Below, in pieces: positions 1 through 7,565 of a stretch of 64,000 nt of DNA. The notes below the pieces were generated by a model. That model saw only the letters and a program-made list of their open reading frames with translations, did no database searches and was not told the DNA's origin. The translations under genes were made by a program, and so were the position numbers. Origin of the DNA: Woeseiaceae bacterium (lineage in GTDB: Bacteria; Pseudomonadota; Gammaproteobacteria; Steroidobacterales; Woeseiaceae); contig JASJBB010000007.1 of NCBI GenBank assembly GCA_030066735.1, positions 1 through 64,000 of the forward strand, written 5' to 3'. Position 1 is the first letter of the stretch. Each line of letters begins with the position of its first letter.

Positions 1-1
1 G

Positions 2-520
2 GCCAATCACGACGACGCGATCGCGTTGACAACGCTGTGCAAGGCCGGGGCATGGCCGCTGAACGTGGTCGTGGCCATCACGGCCACGGGGCCGAAGCCC
101 GTCGGTTCGACCGAGGCCATGGAGACCAGCCGGGCAACGTCGCCTTTTTATGCCCGCTGGGTGGAGCAGCAGCAGGCAGACCTCGACGAGGCGCGCGACG
201 CCATCCGGTCCCGGGATTTTGCCCGGCTGGCAGCGGTCGCCGAGCACAACTGTCTGAAGATGCACTCGGTCATGTGGGCCAGCCGGCCGCCGATGGTCTA
301 TTGGAACGCAACGACGCTCGAGTGCATGGAAGCGGTCCGCCGGATGCAGGCGGACGGGGTGCCAGTGTTCTTCACGATCGACGCCGGGCCGCAACTCAAA
401 GCGGTCTGCGAGCCTGCGGCGGTCGACACGGTACGTGAGCGGCTGGCGGCGACGCCGGGCGTGGAGGCCGTCATGGTGACGGGTCTTGGCCGCGGCGCCA
501 GGCTGATTGACGATGAGTGA
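2..520 (+). CDS. mvaD: Diphosphomevalonate decarboxylase, C-terminal part (5' end outside window)
   Basis: This enzyme decarboxylates mevalonate 5-diphosphate to isopentenyl diphosphate using ATP, the last step of the classical mevalonate pathway. The frame is open to the left edge, so only about 172 C-terminal residues are present. Family hallmarks visible are the KPVGSTEAM/ATSPFY segment, the MHSVMWASRPPMVYW stretch matching the family's MHA...PP..Y region, and the FTIDAGP motif near the C-terminus. A TTG at 26 lies inside conserved sequence and is not the real start. The stop overlaps the start of the phosphomevalonate kinase gene by 8 bp, so the genes are likely translationally coupled. 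The identity is firm; the missing N-terminus cannot be assessed. Confidence 0.93.
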   Translation, partial: ANHDDAIALTTLCKAGAWPLNVVVAITATGPKPVGSTEAMETSRATSPFYARWVEQQQADLDEARDAIRSRDFARLAAVAEHNCLKMHSVMWASRPPMVYWNATTLECMEAVRRMQADGVPVFFTIDAGPQLKAVCEPAAVDTVRERLAATPGVEAVMVTGLGRGARLIDDE

Positions 521-1514
521 ACGAATCACCGCCAGCGCGCCGGGCAAGGTCGTGCTCTCCGGCGAGTACGCGGTACTCGAGGGCGCCCCGGCGGTCTGCA
601 TGGCCGTCAACCGGCGCGCCGTCGTGGTAATCGCAGAGACAAGCGAAGACCACCACGTCGTCGTCGCGCCCGGCCATGTCGACGAGCCGCGGCGCTTCCG
701 GATTCGCGACGACGCCTTCGACTGGATTGACGCAAGCGATGAGTTCAAGTTGCTCGAACACGCCTGGCGCGCCAGCGGCATTAGCCGGCAGGGCGGCCTG
801 TCGCTGCGCCTCGAAACGGGTGCTTTCCTCGATCGGGAGCGTGGCCGGAAAATCGGAGTCGGCTCGAGCGCGGCGCTGTCGGTAGCGCTCGCGTCTGCAC
901 TCGGCGAGCTGAAGCCGGGCCAGCGCGATCCGATGACCGTCGCGCACGCAAGCCATCTCGATTTCCAGGGCGGCCGGGGCAGTGGTGTCGATATCGCCAC
1001 ATCGGGCATGGGCGGACTGGTCGAGTACCGCATGGCGGACCGGGCGGCATCGCGGCTGTCGATGCCCGCCGGGCTCGAGTACCGGCTGATCTGGAGCGGC
1101 TCACCGGCGAGTACCCACAGGAAACTGGAACACCTGTCCGGCATCGACCCGCAAGCGTCAGTCGCTGCACTGGGCTCCTCGGCGCAGCGCATGGCCAGCG
1201 CCTGGGAAAGCGGATCGGCCAGCGAAGTGCTCAACGGCTATCGTGACTACATCGAGACTCTGCAGGTGTTCAGCGCCGACCATGGTCTTGGCGTCTTCGA
1301 TGCCGGCCACGAGGAGCTGACGGCCAGGGCCGCTCGTGCCGGCCTCGTCTACAAGCCCTGCGGCGCGGGCGGCGGCGACATCGGCGTCCTGATGTCCGAC
1401 AATGCCGCAAGCGCTGACGAGTTCATCGCGAAATCGGTGCCCGATGGTTTTCGGTTGCTCGACCTGCAACTCGATGAGCAGGGCGCACAGGTGCAGAGGG
1501 TTTCGAATGAGTAA
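513..1514 (+). CDS. mvaK2: Phosphomevalonate kinase (GHMP family)
   Basis: This kinase phosphorylates mevalonate 5-phosphate to the 5-diphosphate with ATP. The 333-residue protein has the three GHMP-kinase signatures: SAPGKVVLSGEYAVLEG at residues 8-24, GVGSSAAL at about 115-122, and KPCGAGGGDIG at 281-291. The last resembles the KPSGAGGGD motif of phosphomevalonate kinases rather than that of mevalonate kinases. The ATG at 513 was chosen over an in-frame TTG at 507 because it overlaps the mvaD stop in the usual coupled arrangement. Its own stop overlaps the next gene by 8 bp. A separate mevalonate kinase domain next door supports assigning this one to the second phosphorylation. Confidence 0.9.
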   Translation: MSERITASAPGKVVLSGEYAVLEGAPAVCMAVNRRAVVVIAETSEDHHVVVAPGHVDEPRRFRIRDDAFDWIDASDEFKLLEHAWRASGISRQGGLSLRLETGAFLDRERGRKIGVGSSAALSVALASALGELKPGQRDPMTVAHASHLDFQGGRGSGVDIATSGMGGLVEYRMADRAASRLSMPAGLEYRLIWSGSPASTHRKLEHLSGIDPQASVAALGSSAQRMASAWESGSASEVLNGYRDYIETLQVFSADHGLGVFDAGHEELTARAARAGLVYKPCGAGGGDIGVLMSDNAASADEFIAKSVPDGFRLLDLQLDEQGAQVQRVSNE

Positions 1515-3639
1515 TTCCCCCATCCGGGGCTTTTACAAGTTGACCGTTGCCGAGCGGATAGAACGACTGGCCCGCGACCGGTGGCTTGCCGAGTCCGATG
1601 CGGAGCTTTTGCGGCAGGGCCGCTACGTGCTGCCGGCCGCTGCCGCAGACCGCATGATCGAGAATGCGCTCGGCGTCTTTGGATTGCCGTTTGCCGTGGC
1701 GCCAAACTTCCTCGTCAATGGGCGAGAGCACCTGGCCGCGATGGCCATCGAGGAACCTTCGGTCGTGGCAGGGTTGAGCATGGCGGCGTCACTGGCGCGC
1801 AAAACAGGCGGGTTCGAGGCGGCCTGTGATGAGTCGTTGCTGATCGGCCAGGTGCACGTGTCGGCCATTACCGATGTCAATGCCGCCGTGAAGGACGTGG
1901 CTGAGGCTCGCGAGGCGCTGCTGCGTCTATGCAACGATGTGCACCCGCGCCTTGTCGAACGTGGCGGCGGCGCCCGCGATATCGAGGTCCGGGCACTCGA
2001 GTTGGCCAATGGCGAAGCGGTCATCGCAGTACACATTCTCGTCGATACCTGCGACGCGATGGGGGCGAACCTGGTCAACTCGATCTGCGAAGCAGCTGCG
2101 CCGCGCATCGCCGAAGTGTGTGGTGGCAAAATCGCTTTACGCATCCTGTCCAATCTCGCCGATCGCTCCGTGGTGCGATGCCGTGTGCGCTACCGGCTCG
2201 CCGACGACGTTCGCGACGGCATCGTGCTCGCCAGCGAAATAGCGAGCGCCGATCCGCATCGTGCGGCGACACACAACAAGGGCATCATGAACGGCATCGA
2301 TGCGGTTGCCATTGCTACCGGCAACGACTGGCGCGCTATCGAGGCAGGGGCGCACGCTTACGCCGCGCGCGGCGGCCACTACGCGCCGCTCGCGACGTGG
2401 TCGGCGGACGACGACGGCATGCTCGCCGGGGAAATCGAAATCCCGCTCAAGGTCGGCACGGTCGGCGGCAATCTCGGTGCCAATCCTGGCGCGGCACTGG
2501 GCCTGGATCTATGTGGCGTGGCGTCTGCCATGGAGCTTGCCGAACTCATGGCGGCAGTCGGTCTGGCGCAGAATTTCGCGGCGCTGCGTGCGCTGGCCAC
2601 GAGCGGCATACAGGAAGGTCACATGAAGCTGCATGCGCGCAGCGTGGCAAGCAGCGCCGACGTTCCCGAGGAGCTGTTCGACGATGTCGTCAACGAGCTG
2701 ATCGCAAGCGGCGACATCAAGGTCTGGAAGGCGCGCGAGATCGTGAAGCAACGCCAGGCATCGCGTGCCGGGAAAAAACCGGATGGAATCGCAGCTGGCA
2801 AGGTCATCCTGCTCGGCGAGCACGCCGTCGTCTACGGTAAACACGCGCTGGCGGTACCGGTGGCCGATGCCGTGGCGGCATTCGTCCGGGAAACTTCGGC
2901 CGCAACGGAGCCCGCCATTCCCGAACTCGAAACGGGCATCACGCTGATCCGCGACAAGCTGGGAATTACGGACGAATATTCAGTCGACGTTCGTTCACGC
3001 CTGCCGCTTGCGATGGGCCTGGGCGCGTCGGCCGCCTTCGCCGTGGCGATCACGCGTGCCTTCAACACCAGCCTCGGCCTGGGCCTGGGCGACGAAGCGA
3101 TCAACGAGATTGCCTTCGAGTGCGAGAAACTGGCGCACGGCACGCCGTCCGGCATCGACAACACGATCGCGACGTACGCGACGCCGATGCTGTTTCGCAA
3201 CGATGGCGAGCTCGAGTTGACGTCCGTCGAGATCAGCGCAACGCCACCGATTGTCGTCGCCTGCAGCAGCGAGCGAGGTCTCACAAAGGAAGTGGTTGCC
3301 GGCGTGAAGTCACGACGCGAACACAGCGAAGAACACTACGACGCGATCTTTGCGCAGATGGACCGCCTGAGCCTCGCCGGCGCGGCAGCGCTGGAGCAGG
3401 GCAACTACGAAGAACTCGGCCGCCTGATGAACATTTGCCACGGCCTGTTGGCGGCGATCGAGGTATCGACGCCGGAACTCGACGCCATGGTGTCGATAGC
3501 GCGTTCGGCAGGCGCCGTTGGCGCCAAGCTGACCGGCGCCGGCGGTGGCGGCTCAATGATCGCGCTGTGCCCGGGCTGCGTTGACGAGGTTGCCGCGGCC
3601 CTGCGGGCGTCGGGTTTCCGGACGATGGGCCTGGAATGA
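1507..3639 (+). CDS. Fused class II HMG-CoA reductase :: mevalonate kinase
   Basis: This is a 710-residue two-enzyme polypeptide. Residues 1 to about 425 are a degradative-type (class II) HMG-CoA reductase, with catalytic Glu83 in IEEPSVVAG, the DAMGANLVN segment near 183, GTVGGNLG, and catalytic His372 in GHMKLH. After a short Lys/Arg-rich linker, residues from about 428 are a mevalonate kinase with GKVILLGEHAVVYG, GLGASAAF near 504, the AHGTPSGIDN segment and LTGAGGGGSM near 675. The protein would make mevalonate from HMG-CoA and phosphorylate it to mevalonate 5-phosphate. No stop or frame change lies between the domains. The ATG at 1507 overlaps the upstream kinase stop; a longer open frame from 1402 only runs back through that gene. 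The cofactor (NADH or NADPH) cannot be read with confidence. Confidence 0.93.
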   Translation: MSNSPIRGFYKLTVAERIERLARDRWLAESDAELLRQGRYVLPAAAADRMIENALGVFGLPFAVAPNFLVNGREHLAAMAIEEPSVVAGLSMAASLARKTGGFEAACDESLLIGQVHVSAITDVNAAVKDVAEAREALLRLCNDVHPRLVERGGGARDIEVRALELANGEAVIAVHILVDTCDAMGANLVNSICEAAAPRIAEVCGGKIALRILSNLADRSVVRCRVRYRLADDVRDGIVLASEIASADPHRAATHNKGIMNGIDAVAIATGNDWRAIEAGAHAYAARGGHYAPLATWSADDDGMLAGEIEIPLKVGTVGGNLGANPGAALGLDLCGVASAMELAELMAAVGLAQNFAALRALATSGIQEGHMKLHARSVASSADVPEELFDDVVNELIASGDIKVWKAREIVKQRQASRAGKKPDGIAAGKVILLGEHAVVYGKHALAVPVADAVAAFVRETSAATEPAIPELETGITLIRDKLGITDEYSVDVRSRLPLAMGLGASAAFAVAITRAFNTSLGLGLGDEAINEIAFECEKLAHGTPSGIDNTIATYATPMLFRNDGELELTSVEISATPPIVVACSSERGLTKEVVAGVKSRREHSEEHYDAIFAQMDRLSLAGAAALEQGNYEELGRLMNICHGLLAAIEVSTPELDAMVSIARSAGAVGAKLTGAGGGGSMIALCPGCVDEVAAALRASGFRTMGLE

Positions 3640-3652
3640 GAGGGAGCTCCGA

Positions 3653-4228
3653 GTGAACGAACCTAACCGCATCGTCTCTTCCGAGGCCGAAGAGCTGATT
3701 CTCGTCGATACCGACGACAACGAAACCGGATTCCTGTCCAAAGCCGACTGCCACGACGGCGATGGCGTCCTGCACCGGGCGTTTTCGCTGTTCCTGTTCA
3801 ATGACGACGGGGAGTTGCTGCTGCAGCAGCGCAGCGAGTCAAAGCGGCTGTGGCCCGGCTACTGGTCGAATAGCATTTGCAGCCACCCGCGCCGCGGCGA
3901 ATCGATGGCAGTGGCAACACGGCGAAGACTGCTGGACGAGCTGAACATCGAGGCCGAGCTCGAATTCATCTACAAGTTCAATTACCAGGCCGGTTTTGGC
4001 GAGCGCGGCTCCGAGAACGAGTTGTGCCATGTCTACCTCGGCAAAGCGCCGGCCGACATTCGCCCGAACGAGAGCGAGATCTCGGCGGTTCGATTCATCG
4101 CGCCGGCAGAGCTTGACCGCGAGTTTGCAGAAAAACCCGAGTCGCTAACGCCCTGGTTCCGAATGGAATGGCAGGTGTTGTCGACCGACTACCAGGACAG
4201 GCTCCTGGATTACGCCAGCCTCGAGTGA
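3653..4228 (+). CDS. idi: Isopentenyl-diphosphate delta-isomerase, type I
   Basis: It interconverts IPP and DMAPP, the isoprenoid building blocks, with a Nudix-fold active site. The 191-residue protein has catalytic Cys76 in SNSICSHP, the REL-like region ATRRRLLDELNIE, and metal/acid residues Glu121 and Glu123 in ENELCHVYL. Both regions match E. coli Idi closely. The GTG start at 3653 was chosen because AGGGAG lies about 7 bases upstream and the family begins near here; a longer open frame to 3581 only overlaps the upstream gene. The gap to the fused reductase/kinase gene is 13 bp, so this is the last gene of the mevalonate operon, followed by a strong terminator hairpin. Confidence 0.95.
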   Translation: MNEPNRIVSSEAEELILVDTDDNETGFLSKADCHDGDGVLHRAFSLFLFNDDGELLLQQRSESKRLWPGYWSNSICSHPRRGESMAVATRRRLLDELNIEAELEFIYKFNYQAGFGERGSENELCHVYLGKAPADIRPNESEISAVRFIAPAELDREFAEKPESLTPWFRMEWQVLSTDYQDRLLDYASLE

Positions 4229-4267
4229 TGACAGGCTGGCTCAATCCGCGGATTCGCGGCCGGAGAT

Positions 4268-4300
4268 AGAAGGGCCGCTGCACTGCGGCCCTTCTTCCCT
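4268..4300. terminator. Bidirectional hairpin terminator between idi and the GDSL esterase gene
   Basis: A perfect 11-bp stem (AGAAGGGCCGC paired with its complement, arms 4268-4278 and 4285-4295) encloses a 6-base loop. A T-rich run follows on the plus strand. It lies 40 bp after the idi stop and 11 bp beyond the convergent esterase stop, so it can serve both transcripts. Confidence 0.85.
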
Positions 4301-4306
4301 GTTATT

Positions 4307-5236
4307 TTACGGCAGCTGCTCCAGTGCAAATTCAGCCATCAGGGCGTGCACCTTCCTCGTCGGGTGCAGCGGATCCCAGAAGAAATACTCGTCTCGTTTC
4401 TTGCAGAATGCTCCTTTTGTGACGCCAAACGTGACGCACGAGTCCGTGACGTTAGTCAGGCCAAAAGCGTCGGGTGTCGCAAGCATTCCACTAACGAAGG
4501 CGAAGAAGTCGACGACCGAAATGTTCATATTGAACGGTTCGCTGGCGTAGGACTGTATAACGGGCGCGAGGAACACGTAGTTGTACAGCGCACTACCGCT
4601 CGGTGCCGGCGGGTCTTCAGCAGGAGGCGCTGCTGGTGAAGCCTCCAGGGGCGGAATAAACGCGAACAGCAGGTTGCGCGCGCCGCAGCCGTGGAGAATG
4701 AAGATATTCTCGGCGATGCTCGCGGTCATGCCGCCGAGGACCGGTATCGGGTCCTCTCCGCCCAGCAAGTCGACCAGGTCAAAGTAGGCGGAATCCATGA
4801 TGAACAGCGTGTCGTCCATCGGCGCGCCGGTGCAATGACCGTTATCTCTCCAGGCCTGCACCTGGTCGTAAAGGCTTGGTAATGCGTCGTCTGCGAAGTC
4901 CCGGGCGCGCCCGTAACCGATGGCGTAGTTGCCGAATGCCGGGTTGCGATAGGCGGGCTTTGCCCCCTTGCGCAGCTTCATTTCCGCTGCGAGGACTTCA
5001 ACCCAGGTCGGGCCGTTGCTGAAGTTGCGGCCGCCCATTGGGTAACTGGGTCCCAGGAAGACGAAAGGCGGGTGCGCAGACTCATCGGTCAACACGAAGT
5101 GGTTGCCGGAATCCATGAAGCTGGCACCGAAGATAAAGATTCGGGAGTAGCCGTGCTCGGTGTCCGCGAGGGCCGTCCCGGTCGCAAACGGCAGCAGCGC
5201 CAGCATAGCGACCATCATGCGTTTCGAGGTTTTCAT
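4307..5236 (-). CDS. Secreted GDSL/SGNH-type esterase or lipase
   Basis: This is a predicted exported ester hydrolase of 309 residues. The N-terminus is a signal peptide (MKTSKR, hydrophobic core to about residue 20, likely cleavage after TALA at 24). Block I follows as FGASFMDSGN with the nucleophile Ser39, and block V is DPLHPT with Asp288 and His291. Block I has GAS where the family usually has GDS, keeping the serine. The ATG at 5236 was chosen because the signal peptide begins there and GGAG lies 7 bases upstream; a longer frame would run through the riboswitch leader. The gene is preceded by a c-di-GMP-I aptamer, implying control by cyclic di-GMP. The natural substrate is unknown. Confidence 0.85.
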   Translation of the reverse strand: MKTSKRMMVAMLALLPFATGTALADTEHGYSRIFIFGASFMDSGNHFVLTDESAHPPFVFLGPSYPMGGRNFSNGPTWVEVLAAEMKLRKGAKPAYRNPAFGNYAIGYGRARDFADDALPSLYDQVQAWRDNGHCTGAPMDDTLFIMDSAYFDLVDLLGGEDPIPVLGGMTASIAENIFILHGCGARNLLFAFIPPLEASPAAPPAEDPPAPSGSALYNYVFLAPVIQSYASEPFNMNISVVDFFAFVSGMLATPDAFGLTNVTDSCVTFGVTKGAFCKKRDEYFFWDPLHPTRKVHALMAEFALEQLP

Positions 5237-5263
5237 CTCATCGCTCCGTTTAGAAACTACCTG

Positions 5264-5382
5264 TGGCGGCAGCCCGGCGATCTTGGGTCCTTCGTCGCGT
5301 CGCAGAAGGCGTGGCGGAGGAAGCGAGGACCCGTGGCTTTGCGTCTCGGGCTTTTGCCCGATTTGCTTTTGTCGCGCAGCCA
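5264..5382 (-). promoter_or_regulatory. Class I cyclic-di-GMP riboswitch (GEMM-I) in the esterase leader
   Basis: On the minus strand, the hallmark GACGCAAAGCC (plus-strand 5335-5345) follows a hairpin TCGGGC-AAAA-GCCCGA that is itself preceded by AAAAGCAAA. This is the order seen in Vc2-type GEMM-I aptamers. A second helix pairs GGGTCCT with AGGACCC around a longer apical insert. The 3' part, CGCCGGGCTGCCG, matches the G(C/G)GGG(U/C)U.CCG end of the motif, and an outer GGCTGC/GCTGCC helix closes it with one mismatch. The aptamer ends about 28 nt before the esterase start, with no T-tract terminator between, so translational control or occlusion of the GGAG site is more likely than termination. 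The assignment is by eye. Confidence 0.85.
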
Positions 5383-5476
5383 ATCATCCTCAGGGGGAAG
5401 ATCCTGTCAATTCGGGGAAGTACTCAGGTGGTGCCGGTTCGGGCGGCAGCGGCGTTCCGGCCGCCATGCGCTGGCA

Positions 5477-6961
5477 CTACCCGACGTAGCGGTAATACTC
5501 GATGCCGAGGTCGGCGAAGTGACGCTCGTCGGAGCGGCCGACGCGGTCGATGACGAACTCATTCTGCGGGATGTAATCGATGCCGGTCACGGTGCGGCCG
5601 TCGTGGAGGGCAATGTACTGTTCCTCGGTCAGGTCGATCGCGAACTGCATGGCTTTGCCGAAGCCGATCTTCTGGGTTGCCTCGCGCCAGCTGTCGGCCA
5701 TGAAGAAAGGAATGACCTCTGCGGCATCGCCCGAACCGTAGCCCAGTGTCAGGACCTCTTCGCCGGGCGTAAACGAGTCTTCGTCGAGGCCCTGCTCGAA
5801 ACCGGCGGCCATCCACGCGGGCAGCGCCGCCGTGTAGAGGTTGCCCAGGTCGAGCATGGTGTCCGAGCCGAGCGCCAGCTTGTCGAGGATTTCGCGGCGG
5901 TAGTGCCTTGACCCGCGGAATACGCGCAGGACGGCCATCGTCAGCGGGTACGCCTCGTACTGCAGGCGCTCCGGATTGGCCAGGCTGGCGACATCGGGCT
6001 TGCTCAGCATCTCGGCCGCGAGCGCGTCGGGCTCGATGCCTACCTCGTAACAATACGAAGCCAGCTCCGCGCGATCCTCGGCGTTACCCTGGCTCATGGC
6101 GAACAGGTAGGAGACGGCCCAGCCCGTTTCCGGCATGCGCCGATAGGGACGGTGCAAGAAGATGGTCCTGAGCGAGCGCATGTACTCGGCCGGGTCGAGA
6201 TTGCGCTTGTCGTACATGTCCTTGAGCGCGTGCAGCGTCTCGTCGATGTAGCAGGTCGTCGAATACTTGCCGTTGAAGACCGGGAAGTCCTGCACCTGGT
6301 GCGACTCGGAGCGGTCCTGGCCGCAGAAGCGCAGCATCGGCTTGCGGAAGTCCATGATGCGGTAGTCGGACGCCGAACCCGAGCCGGGCAGGTCGACAAC
6401 CGCGAGCTTGGGATCTTCCTCGAGCAACATCGCGACCGCGCCGGCGCCCTGGGTCGGTTCGCCGCTCGAGCCGCGTGCGTATTCGGCGATATCGGCACAG
6501 ACGACGATCGCCTGGCCGCCGGCCCCGTCGAGGGCCAGGTGGCGGATCGCGCCTTTCATGCCATACACGCCGCCGAGGCACGCGTGCTTGAATTCCGGCA
6601 CCTCGCAGCTGCGGGCAATCGGCGGCTTGCCGCGCGCCTCGAGCGCCCGGTCGACCATGCCCTTGACGATGATCGCGCCGGCCGAGTTATCGGTGCTCGA
6701 CTCGGTGCCCAGCCCCAGGAATTTGACCCGCGTGGGGTCGACGTCGTACTGCTCGATGAGCCGCATGACCGCGGTCGCGGCCATCGTGTAGACACTCTGG
6801 TCGGGCCCGCGGACGCGGAAGCTGCGCCCCACCACCTCGCGGATCTTGGGCCACTGGTTATCGGTCCAGTCGCACCAGTCCTCGAGCCAGACTCGATAGG
6901 GCGGAATATAGGCGGCGAGGCCGCTGACGCCGATATTCTTGATGTTACTGGACATGTTCAT
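5477..6961 (-). CDS. mvaS: Hydroxymethylglutaryl-CoA synthase
   Basis: It condenses acetyl-CoA with acetoacetyl-CoA to HMG-CoA, the entry to the mevalonate pathway. The catalytic triad is visible: Glu87 in LGTESSTD, nucleophile Cys128 in EFKHACLGG, and His270 in IFLHRPYRRM. At 494 residues it is longer than the roughly 390-residue enzymes of Gram-positive bacteria, with extra sequence in the C-terminal half. Two ATGs (6961 and 6955) are possible and neither has a clear Shine-Dalgarno site. It is on the opposite strand from the other mevalonate genes and separated from them by the esterase gene, so it needs separate expression. The function is well supported. Confidence 0.92.
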   Translation of the reverse strand: MNMSSNIKNIGVSGLAAYIPPYRVWLEDWCDWTDNQWPKIREVVGRSFRVRGPDQSVYTMAATAVMRLIEQYDVDPTRVKFLGLGTESSTDNSAGAIIVKGMVDRALEARGKPPIARSCEVPEFKHACLGGVYGMKGAIRHLALDGAGGQAIVVCADIAEYARGSSGEPTQGAGAVAMLLEEDPKLAVVDLPGSGSASDYRIMDFRKPMLRFCGQDRSESHQVQDFPVFNGKYSTTCYIDETLHALKDMYDKRNLDPAEYMRSLRTIFLHRPYRRMPETGWAVSYLFAMSQGNAEDRAELASYCYEVGIEPDALAAEMLSKPDVASLANPERLQYEAYPLTMAVLRVFRGSRHYRREILDKLALGSDTMLDLGNLYTAALPAWMAAGFEQGLDEDSFTPGEEVLTLGYGSGDAAEVIPFFMADSWREATQKIGFGKAMQFAIDLTEEQYIALHDGRTVTGIDYIPQNEFVIDRVGRSDERHFADLGIEYYRYVG

Positions 6962-7018
6962 GAGCGAGGTATAGTTAGCCCGGCGATTTTAGTGGTCCCG
7001 CGGCGAGCACTCAACCAG

Positions 7019-7531
7019 TTATTCGACCGTGATCGTGATTACGTCCGATGCCACGGGCGGGTCGTGCGGGACATGCAGGTGGTCTCCGAGCAGCAGCTGC
7101 AACGTGTGCTGGCCCGGCTCGAGGGTCACCTCGGTCGATGTGCTGGCATCCCCGAAATGAACATAGTTCTCATCTGCGGGGATCGGCATGCCCGGGTTTG
7201 CGGGCAAATCCGCGTCAATTATGAGGTGGTGATGGCCCGAATGCATCTCGTTGACCCCTGCCGCGACCACGCTCATGCCCTCGATGCCGAACTCGATATT
7301 GACCGGGTTGGACACGGTGTCGCCGTCCGCCGGAGTTATGAAAAATACCCTTGCGCCCTCGGGCGCCGGCGAACGCGGCAAGGTGGGCTGTTCGGCGGGT
7401 GCGGGCGTCTCCGCAGCCGCCGGCCGGGCCTCGGCCGGTTCCTCCGCGGCGACCGGCGCTGCATCCCGCTGGCCGCAGCCACTGGCCAGCAATACGACAA
7501 CTGCCAGCGGCAGGAATCTCGTTGATGTCAT
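7019..7531 (-). CDS. DUF4399-domain lipoprotein
   Basis: This is a 170-residue predicted lipoprotein of unknown function. It starts with a lipoprotein signal (LLASGC, lipid-modified Cys near residue 20), then a Pro/Ala/Glu-rich linker, then a DUF4399 domain from about residue 60. The domain is recognisable from FFITPADGDTVSNPV, GHHHLIID, PADENYVHFGD and LEPGQHTLQLLLGDH. The conserved histidines suggest metal binding, but that is inference. The ATG at 7531 has AGAGGGA about 10 bases upstream and begins the signal peptide; a longer frame to 7633 would overlap the neighbouring membrane-protein gene. Confidence 0.85.
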   Translation of the reverse strand: MTSTRFLPLAVVVLLASGCGQRDAAPVAAEEPAEARPAAAETPAPAEQPTLPRSPAPEGARVFFITPADGDTVSNPVNIEFGIEGMSVVAAGVNEMHSGHHHLIIDADLPANPGMPIPADENYVHFGDASTSTEVTLEPGQHTLQLLLGDHLHVPHDPPVASDVITITVE

Positions 7532-7565
7532 AGCAGTTTTTCCCTCTGACTCGCTATTGCCTAGC

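Noticed and set aside
5072-5911. Long plus-strand open frame across the riboswitch and the end of HMG-CoA synthase
   Set aside because: It is antisense to the clearly identified synthase and esterase genes, has no family resemblance, and is a product of high GC content.
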